From: DASSRQ01 sp035701665
Lineage (GTDB): Bacteria > Vulcanimicrobiota > Vulcanimicrobiia > Vulcanimicrobiales > Vulcanimicrobiaceae
Direction: 5' to 3'
NCBI GenBank assembly: GCA_035701665.1
Contig: DASSRQ010000181.1
Coordinates: 1-5,387 of the forward strand
Length of the DNA stretch: 5,387 nt
Below the pieces are notes generated by a model. That model ran no database searches, was not told the DNA's origin, and saw only the letters and a program-made list of their open reading frames with translations. How positions within the stretch are numbered: position 1 is the stretch's first letter; each line of letters opens with the position of its first letter. The position numbers were made by a program, and so were the translations under genes. This document shows, piece by piece, positions 1 through 5,387 of this stretch.

Positions 1-1530
1 ACGCGCCGCCCGAACGCGCAGAAAGTCCTGATCGTGGGCGTCGGCATGCCGGCGTTCTCACTCTTGCGCGCGATTCAAGAAGAACGCGAGTTGCCGATGC
101 GCGTCATCGGCTGCGTCGACGACGGCTTGGCAATCAAACGCATCGACGGCGTGAAGGTGCTGGGCAAGATCGACGACCTTCCGAAAATCATCGCGCGCAC
201 CGAGCCCGACTCGATCATCGTCGCGATTCCCGCCGCACCGCTCGCGCTGATCAATAAGATCAAGTCGTTGTGCAGTGCCGGCGAGCATCACCCGATGGTC
301 AAAGTGCTGCCCGATGCCGTCGATATTCTGAACGACAAAGTCACGGTCTCGCGGATGCGCGATATCCGTTTGGAAGACGTGCTCTCGCGCGAGCCGGTCG
401 TGGTCGACACTGCGGCGCTGCGCCCGCACTTGGAAGATCAGGTCGTGCTCGTCACGGGCGCCGGCGGTTCTATCGGCAGCGAGCTCTGCCGCCAGATCGC
501 AACGTTCGAACCGAAGCTGCTGCTGCTGCTCGGACACGGCGAGAACAGCCTGCATGCCATCGATCAGGAACTGCGCGCCAAATACAAATTCACGCGGACG
601 AAGATGATCCTCGCGGACGTGGCCGACGGAGCGGCCATCCGCAACGTGTTCTCGACGTACCGTCCCCGCATCGTCTTTCACGCGGCCGCGCACCAGCACG
701 TGCCGATCGTCGAGAGCAACATCTGCGAGGCGGTGCGCAACAACGTCATCGGCACGCGTACGGTTGCGCTTGCCGCGGCAGCCTCGGGCGCCGCGAAGTT
801 CGTGCTGCTGTCCACTGACAAGGCCGTGAACCCGACCAGCGTGATGGGACTCACCAAACGCATGGCGGAGCTCATCTGTCAGTCCTTCGCCGGAAGCAGC
901 AGTACGGAGTTCGTCGTGGTCCGTTTCGGCAACGTGCTGGGCAGCCGCGGCAGCGTCGTCCCGATCTTCAAACAGCAGGTCGCCAACGGCGGACCTGTGA
1001 CTATCACGCACCGCGATATGCAGCGGTACTTCATGACGATTCCCGAGGCGGTGTCGCTCGTTCTGCAAGCGATGTCGATCGGAAACGACGGCGAGGTGTT
1101 CGTCCTGGATATGGGCGACCCGATCAAGATCCTGCATCTCGCCGAGCAAGTCATTCGTCTATCCGGTTTCGAGCCGTATCGCGATATCGATATCCTCGAG
1201 ACCGGCATCCGGCCCGGCGAAAAACTCTTCGAAGAGATTCTCACCAACACCGAGGGTATCTCGAGCACGAGCCACCAGCGTCTGTTCATCGCCAAACAAG
1301 AGCGCGTCGATTACTCGCGCATCGGTTTAGCGATGGAACGCGCCCAGCGCGCGATACGAATGGGGGACTGGCGCGTGGCTCTCGACGTGCTGCGGGAGTT
1401 CGTTCCCGAGTACACCCCCGGCGCGCACTTGCTGCCGCCGATGCCTCAGAACGTCACGTCCGCCATTCCGGTGGAACGCGGCGAGATCGTAAACCCACGA
1501 CCCATCATCGCACCTGCGCCCGCACAATAG
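1..1530 (+). CDS. UDP-GlcNAc 4,6-dehydratase, WbpM/PglF/CapD type (5'-partial)
   Basis: Polysaccharide biosynthesis protein of the extended SDR dehydratase family, expected to convert UDP-GlcNAc to a UDP-4-keto-6-deoxy sugar at the inner face of the membrane. The frame is open from base 1, so the ATG at 34 is internal: KVLIVGVG just before and across it is the first Rossmann strand of the N-terminal nucleotide-binding domain. Full-length relatives carry about four transmembrane helices before this point, so roughly the first quarter is missing. Numbering from base 1 (509 residues visible), the catalytic SDR domain starts at TGAGGSIG (152-159, NAD binding). The active-site block STDKAVNPTSVMGLTK follows at 271-286, with Asp273, Lys274, Met282 and Lys286. 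The usual SDR Tyr is Met, as in the SMK subgroup (WbpM, PglF). RPGEKLFEE near codon 405 is the typical C-terminal motif. The stop is 7 bases before the next gene. The family is certain. Product stereochemistry and final sugar are inferred. Confidence 0.93.
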   Translation, partial: TRRPNAQKVLIVGVGMPAFSLLRAIQEERELPMRVIGCVDDGLAIKRIDGVKVLGKIDDLPKIIARTEPDSIIVAIPAAPLALINKIKSLCSAGEHHPMVKVLPDAVDILNDKVTVSRMRDIRLEDVLSREPVVVDTAALRPHLEDQVVLVTGAGGSIGSELCRQIATFEPKLLLLLGHGENSLHAIDQELRAKYKFTRTKMILADVADGAAIRNVFSTYRPRIVFHAAAHQHVPIVESNICEAVRNNVIGTRTVALAAAASGAAKFVLLSTDKAVNPTSVMGLTKRMAELICQSFAGSSSTEFVVVRFGNVLGSRGSVVPIFKQQVANGGPVTITHRDMQRYFMTIPEAVSLVLQAMSIGNDGEVFVLDMGDPIKILHLAEQVIRLSGFEPYRDIDILETGIRPGEKLFEEILTNTEGISSTSHQRLFIAKQERVDYSRIGLAMERAQRAIRMGDWRVALDVLREFVPEYTPGAHLLPPMPQNVTSAIPVERGEIVNPRPIIAPAPAQ

Positions 1531-1534
1531 GAAG
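1529..1534 (+). promoter_or_regulatory. Ribosome binding site for the wbpA-like gene, overlapping the upstream stop codon
   Basis: AGGAAG lies 3 bases before the ATG at 1538 (the AGGA core is 5 bases away). It shares its first two bases with the TAG stop of the upstream gene (1528-1530). This supports the ATG at 1538 as the start and suggests that ribosomes finishing the first gene can re-initiate on the second. Confidence 0.65.
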
Positions 1535-1537
1535 ACA

Positions 1538-2872
1538 ATGGAACTGCTTGAAGCACCCGGTAGTTTACGCGACCAACTGAAGAAGAAGTTTGCCGACCGC
1601 ACCGCATTGATCGGTGTCGCCGGCATCGGTTACGTCGGCTTGCCGCTCGCCGTCGAAAAAGCCAAGGTCGGCTTCGGTGTAGTCGGATACGATCGCAATA
1701 GCGTTCGCGTCGATCAGGTCAATCAGGGCCTGAACTACATCCGCGACGTGGACGACTCCGAGATGGCAAAACTGGTCGAGAGCGGCAAATTGAGCGCAAC
1801 GACCGACTTCAGCTCGCTCAGCCGCTGCGATGCGATCGTCATCTGCGTTCCGACGCCGCTGACGCCGAATCTGGATCCGGATATCTCGTACATCAAAGCC
1901 GTTGCCGAGCAGATCGCGCCGCAACTGCGTCCGGGCCAGCTGATCTGCCTCGAGTCCACGACGTATCCCGGAACGACGGAAGAAGTGCTGCTGCCGCTGC
2001 TTTCGCAAACCGGTTTGAAAGTCGGCGAGGATTTCTTCCTGTGCTTCTCGCCGGAACGGGTCGATCCGGGCAACGCGCGCTACACGACCAAGAACACGAA
2101 CAAGGTCGTCGGCGGCGTCACCGAAGCGTGCGCCGACGTCGGCGGCTGCTTCTATCAACAAACGATTTTGGACGTGCTCACGGTGAGCTCGCCTAAGGTT
2201 GCCGAGATGTGTAAGGTGTTCGAGAACACGTTCCGCTCGGTCAACATCGCACTCGTGAACGAAATGGCACTGCTGTGCGACCGTCTCGGCATAAGCATAT
2301 GGGAAGTGCTCGACGCTGCCGCGACCAAGCCGTTCGGCATCATGCGATTCGATCCGGGGCCGGGTGTGGGCGGCCACTGCATTCCGCTGGATCCCTTCTA
2401 TCTCGCCTGGAAAGCGCGCGAGTTCGACTTCCACACGCGCTTCATCGAACTGGCGGGCGAAATCAATCACGGCATGCCGTACTTCGTGCGCGAGAAAGTC
2501 ATGAACGCCCTGAACAATAAGGGCAAGGCGCTCAAAGGCTCCGACATTCTCGTCCTCGGCGTCGCTTACAAGAAAGACATCGAAGACTGGCGCGAATCGC
2601 CGGCGCTCAAGGTCATGGATCTGCTCGAAAAAGACGGCGCCAAGATCGAGTACCACGATCCGTTCGTGCCGAAGTTCGTCGAGCACGGCCGCCAGTATCA
2701 CTCGATTCCGCTCAGCAAAGAGCGTCTCGAGCGCGCCGATGCGGTCGTGATCCTCACCAATCACACGAGCGTCGATTACGAACGCGTCGCCGAACAGGCA
2801 AACCTCGTTATCGACACGCGCAACGCGACGAAGAACGTGACGAAGAACCGCGAGAAGGTCGTACTGCTATGA
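1538..2872 (+). CDS. wbpA: UDP-N-acetyl-D-glucosamine 6-dehydrogenase (WbpA type)
   Basis: Cytoplasmic NAD-dependent nucleotide-sugar dehydrogenase that oxidises C6 of UDP-GlcNAc in two steps to UDP-N-acetylglucosaminuronic acid. At 444 residues it is the usual family length. All three domains of the UDP-Glc/GDP-Man dehydrogenase family are visible. The N-terminal Rossmann fold has GxGxxG at Gly29-Gly31-Gly34 in GIGYVGLPLA and the SPERVDPGN block at 171-179. The central helical domain has Lys226 and Asn230 in KVFEN, and the catalytic Cys281 in GGHCIPLDP. The C-terminal UDP-binding domain has GVAYKKDIEDWRESPAL. SPERVDPGN and the wording around Cys281 point to the GlcNAc/ManNAc-uronate branch rather than UDP-glucose dehydrogenase. 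The neighbouring genes for C3 oxidation, transamination and acetylation favour WbpA over WecC, which acts on UDP-ManNAc. Start: ATG with AGGAAG just upstream. The stop overlaps the next start (ATGA). All catalytic residues are present. Substrate is inferred. Confidence 0.93.
   Translation: MELLEAPGSLRDQLKKKFADRTALIGVAGIGYVGLPLAVEKAKVGFGVVGYDRNSVRVDQVNQGLNYIRDVDDSEMAKLVESGKLSATTDFSSLSRCDAIVICVPTPLTPNLDPDISYIKAVAEQIAPQLRPGQLICLESTTYPGTTEEVLLPLLSQTGLKVGEDFFLCFSPERVDPGNARYTTKNTNKVVGGVTEACADVGGCFYQQTILDVLTVSSPKVAEMCKVFENTFRSVNIALVNEMALLCDRLGISIWEVLDAAATKPFGIMRFDPGPGVGGHCIPLDPFYLAWKAREFDFHTRFIELAGEINHGMPYFVREKVMNALNNKGKALKGSDILVLGVAYKKDIEDWRESPALKVMDLLEKDGAKIEYHDPFVPKFVEHGRQYHSIPLSKERLERADAVVILTNHTSVDYERVAEQANLVIDTRNATKNVTKNREKVVLL
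2853..2858 (+). promoter_or_regulatory. Ribosome binding site for the Gfo/Idh/MocA dehydrogenase gene
   Basis: AGAAGG sits inside the end of the preceding gene. It is 10 bases before the ATG at 2869, 13 before a second in-frame ATG at 2872 and 22 before a third at 2881. The spacing favours 2869 or 2872. The first overlaps the upstream TGA stop as ATGA, the usual sign of translational coupling. Confidence 0.55.
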
Positions 2873-3872
2873 TGCGCCGCATGCCAAGGCTGGGCGTCAT
2901 CGGCGCGGGCTACTGGGGAGCCAATCTGGTGCGCAACTGCCACCAGATGGGCGTCCTGGCGGCGGTGTGCGATGCCGACCTGCGTCCCCTCAACGAAGTG
3001 CGCAGCAAATACCCGGGCGTGCAGCTGTTCTGCGATCTCGAGCAGATGCTCGAGCACGGCAAGTTGGATGCCGTGGTCATCGCTGCGCCTGCGCCGGCGC
3101 ACGCAGCGCTTGCGCTGCGCTGCATCGCGGCCGGCAAGCACGTCTTCGTCGAGAAGCCGCTGGCGCTCAACGTCGAGGATGCCGAGCGCGTCGTCCGTGC
3201 GGCCGATGAAGCCGGTGTGACGCTGTTCGTCGGACACGTGCTGCTGTATCATCCCGCGATGCGCGCGATGTTCGCCGCAATCGACGAAGGCAAGATCGGA
3301 CGCGTGCGCCACCTTCGCTCGCGCCGCCTCAGCTGGGGACGCCTGCGCTCGCAAGAGAACGTGTGGTGGAGTTTTGCGCCGCACGACTGCGCGCTGATGA
3401 TCGAGATCATGAAAGACTCGCCCGTCAACGCGACCGGCTGGCTCAGCGCCTACGTGCGCCCCGGTATCGGCGACTTCGCGTATGCGGACTTCGCTTTCGC
3501 CGACGGCCGCAGCGCGCATATCGAAGTCAGCTGGCTGGACCCGGACAAGAGCTCGCGCATCGACGTGTTCGGTTCCGAAGGCACGCTGACGTTCGTCGAC
3601 TCGCGCGAAGGCGGCACGCTGACCCTCACGCAGTGCGGCGACCGGCTGAACGTCCGCGGCGAACACGAACTGTGGCGCGGCGAGACGGTGAAGATGGAGC
3701 TGGACGGCGGCGAACCGCTGCGGCTCGAGCTCGAAGCGTTCGTGCAAGCCACGCGCGGCAACAAAGTGCAGATCCCGACCGACGGGCGCGAAGGCCTCGA
3801 GGTCGTGCGCGCGCTCGCGATGGTCGACGCGCGCTCAACAGTTAACAACTTCCCTTTATCGGAGGCCCTGGT

Positions 3873-3876
<4 letters not shown>
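2869..3876 (+). CDS. Gfo/Idh/MocA-family NAD-dependent sugar dehydrogenase (WbpB role, UDP-GlcNAcA 3-dehydrogenase)
   Basis: Probable cytoplasmic oxidoreductase that oxidises C3 of UDP-N-acetylglucosaminuronate to the 3-keto sugar used by the aminotransferase encoded two genes on. It has 335 residues, normal for the family. The N-terminal Rossmann fold begins GVIGAGYWGANLVRN (Gly12, Gly14, Gly17). The family signature EKPLAL carries the conserved catalytic Lys96. GHVLLYHPA (122-130) and PHDCALM, with His172, are the expected later active-site segments. The first residues MMRRM give three possible starts (2869, 2872, 2881). I keep 2869 because of its RBS spacing and ATGA overlap. The last codons overlap the TTG start of the acetyltransferase gene. 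The GAGYWG nucleotide-binding loop differs from the one I recall in Pseudomonas WbpB, so no wbpB symbol is given. Family assignment is very safe. The C3-oxidising role rests on the neighbours. Confidence 0.88.
3861..3865 (+). promoter_or_regulatory. Strong ribosome binding site that fixes the TTG start of the acetyltransferase gene
   Basis: GGAGG, a near-perfect Shine-Dalgarno core, ends 7 bases before TTG at 3873. It sits within the last codons of the dehydrogenase gene, after a locally AT-rich stretch (about 3838-3860) that should leave the site unstructured. The next in-frame ATG is near 4140, inside the beta-helix, so no ATG alternative is credible. Confidence 0.8.
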
Positions 3877-4475
<599 letters not shown>

Positions 4476-4476
4476 G

Positions 4477-5387
4477 TTGATCCCGATTTTAGACCTCAAA
4501 GAACAGTATCATGCGCTGCGCGAGGAGATGCTTCGCGCGGTGAGCGACGTGTTCGAAAACGGCGCGTTCATCAACGGCCCCAACGTTAAAGCGCTGGAGA
4601 AAGAGATCGCGCAGTACTTGGGCTCGGAGCACGGAATCGGCCTCAACTCGGGCACGGACGCCTTGCATTTGGCGCTGCGCGCACTCGATATCGGCCCGGG
4701 CGACGAAGTCATCACGACGCCGTTCACGTTCGTCGCGACGACCGAAGCCATCGGCATCGTCGGCGCCAAGCCGGTCTTCGTCGACATCGACCCGCAGACG
4801 TACAACATCGATCCGGCCGCGATCGAAGCCGCGATTACGCCCCGCACGCGGGCGATTCTGCCCGTGCACCTTTACGGGCATCCGGCTCCGATGGACGAGA
4901 TCATGGCGATCGCGAAGAAGCACAACCTCGCCGTTGTCGAGGATTGCGCTCAAGCGATCGGTACGAAGTACAAAGGCACGTTCGTCGGTACGATCGGCAC
5001 CTTCGGCTGCTTCAGTTTCTTCCCGAGCAAGAATCTGGGTGCATACGGTGACGGCGGCATGCTGGTGACGAACGATACGGCACTGGCCGATCGCTCGCGC
5101 GCACTGCGCGCGCACGGCGGACGCGTCAAATACTATCACGAGGAACTCGGCGTCAATAGCCGCTTGGATGAAGTGCAGGCCGCGATTCTGCGCGTGAAAC
5201 TGCCGCATCTGAACGAATGGATCGAAAACCGGCGCAAAGTGGCGGCGCGCTATATCGACGCTTTCTCCGAGCTGGGCATTCAGCTCCCCGTCGACCCGTC
5301 GTACGGGATGCATGCCTACCATCAGTTCACGATCCGCGTTCCGGATCGCGATGCGTTCCAGAAAGCGCTGCAGGAAGCCGGCGTGCA
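4477..5387 (+). CDS. wbpE: PLP-dependent UDP-3-keto-sugar aminotransferase, WbpE type (3'-partial)
   Basis: DegT/DnrJ/EryC1/StrS-family aminotransferase, expected to convert UDP-3-keto-GlcNAcA to the 3-amino sugar, normally with glutamate as amino donor. From TTG the protein reads MIPILDLKEQYHALREEM, the classic beginning of this family. Visible landmarks are GLNSGTDALHLALRAL (cofactor phosphate binding), PFTFVATTEAI, VEDCAQAIG with Asp156 (pyridine nitrogen contact) and Gln159, and FSFFPSKNLGAYGDGGM with Lys185 as the Schiff-base lysine. NSRLDEVQAAIL then starts the C-terminal region. Asp156 and Lys185 match the positions I recall for Pseudomonas WbpE. The window ends after 303 codons. Relatives run to about 360, so only the end of the C-terminal domain is missing. 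One base separates it from the acetyltransferase stop. Family is certain. The 3-keto substrate is inferred from the operon, since PglE- or FdtB-like enzymes look similar. Confidence 0.93.
   Translation, partial: MIPILDLKEQYHALREEMLRAVSDVFENGAFINGPNVKALEKEIAQYLGSEHGIGLNSGTDALHLALRALDIGPGDEVITTPFTFVATTEAIGIVGAKPVFVDIDPQTYNIDPAAIEAAITPRTRAILPVHLYGHPAPMDEIMAIAKKHNLAVVEDCAQAIGTKYKGTFVGTIGTFGCFSFFPSKNLGAYGDGGMLVTNDTALADRSRALRAHGGRVKYYHEELGVNSRLDEVQAAILRVKLPHLNEWIENRRKVAARYIDAFSELGIQLPVDPSYGMHAYHQFTIRVPDRDAFQKALQEAGV

Noticed and set aside
270..818. Plus-strand out-of-frame open frames inside genes (also 3363-3845 and 3952-4308)
   Set aside because: They are very Arg/Ala-rich, lie within conserved genes in another frame and show no homology-like motif.
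58..1149. Long minus-strand open frame of 363 codons opposite the dehydratase gene
   Set aside because: Translation is rich in Arg, His, Asp and Val with no recognisable motif. It is the typical antisense shadow of a high-GC gene whose plus strand encodes a clear family member.
1183..1194. Perfect 12-base palindrome GATATCGATATC, considered as an operator or recombination site
   Set aside because: It falls inside the dehydratase gene, encodes Asp-Ile-Asp-Ile in a normal stretch of the protein and has no second copy that I noticed.
1565..2764. Minus-strand open frame of 399 codons opposite the wbpA-like gene
   Set aside because: It lies entirely antisense to a gene with all catalytic motifs intact. 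Its composition is low-complexity charged residues and no family is recognisable.
2776..3747. Minus-strand open frame of 323 codons opposite the Gfo/Idh/MocA gene
   Set aside because: Antisense shadow with skewed Arg/His/Ala composition and no domain signature. The plus strand carries the real gene.
3838..3860. AT-rich pocket before the acetyltransferase gene, considered as an internal promoter
   Set aside because: No convincing -35/-10 pair is visible. It encodes the end of the dehydrogenase and is better explained as an unstructured lead-in to the GGAGG ribosome site.
4489..5322. Minus-strand open frame of 277 codons opposite the aminotransferase gene
   Set aside because: Antisense shadow of a gene with intact PLP-binding motifs, with Arg/Asp/Val-rich composition.

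Overview
The window is one uninterrupted stretch of five plus-strand genes from a cell-surface polysaccharide (O-antigen or capsule type) locus of a bacterium. The DNA is clearly GC-rich, with strong G/C preference at third codon positions. The genes are packed with gaps of 1 and 7 bases or overlaps of 4 bases, and two of the five use TTG starts. No signature fixes the taxon. The style would suit a high-GC Gram-negative-type or little-studied phylum (Eremiobacterota-like lineages were considered), but that is only an impression.

Layout: (1) 1-1530, the cytoplasmic part of a WbpM/PglF/CapD-type UDP-GlcNAc 4,6-dehydratase, with its N-terminus, presumably the membrane segments, lying upstream of the window. 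(2) 1538-2872, a WbpA-type UDP-N-acetylglucosamine 6-dehydrogenase. (3) 2869-3876, a Gfo/Idh/MocA-family NAD-dependent sugar dehydrogenase in the WbpB role. (4) 3873-4475, a WbpD-type left-handed beta-helix N-acetyltransferase with a four-cysteine tail. (5) 4477 to the window end, a WbpE-type PLP aminotransferase (DegT/DnrJ/EryC1/StrS family), cut off at the right edge.

Genes 2-5 together match the known Pseudomonas/Bordetella route from UDP-GlcNAc to UDP-2,3-diacetamido-2,3-dideoxy-glucuronic acid. WbpA oxidises C6 to the uronate, the WbpB-role enzyme oxidises C3, WbpE transaminates the 3-keto group and WbpD acetylates the new amine. A WbpI-type 2-epimerase giving the manno isomer is not in the window and might lie downstream. 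Gene 1 would supply a 4-keto-6-deoxy sugar for a second residue of the same glycan (QuiNAc, FucNAc or bacillosamine type).

The whole window is coding apart from 8 intergenic bases. I see no promoter, terminator, RNA gene, mobile element, CRISPR array or repeat. I do not think it holds an undescribed system. It is a recognisable nucleotide-sugar operon, and its most notable details are the coupled or TTG starts, the SMK-type active site of gene 1, the cysteine tail of gene 4 and the non-classical type of the gene 3 dehydrogenase.
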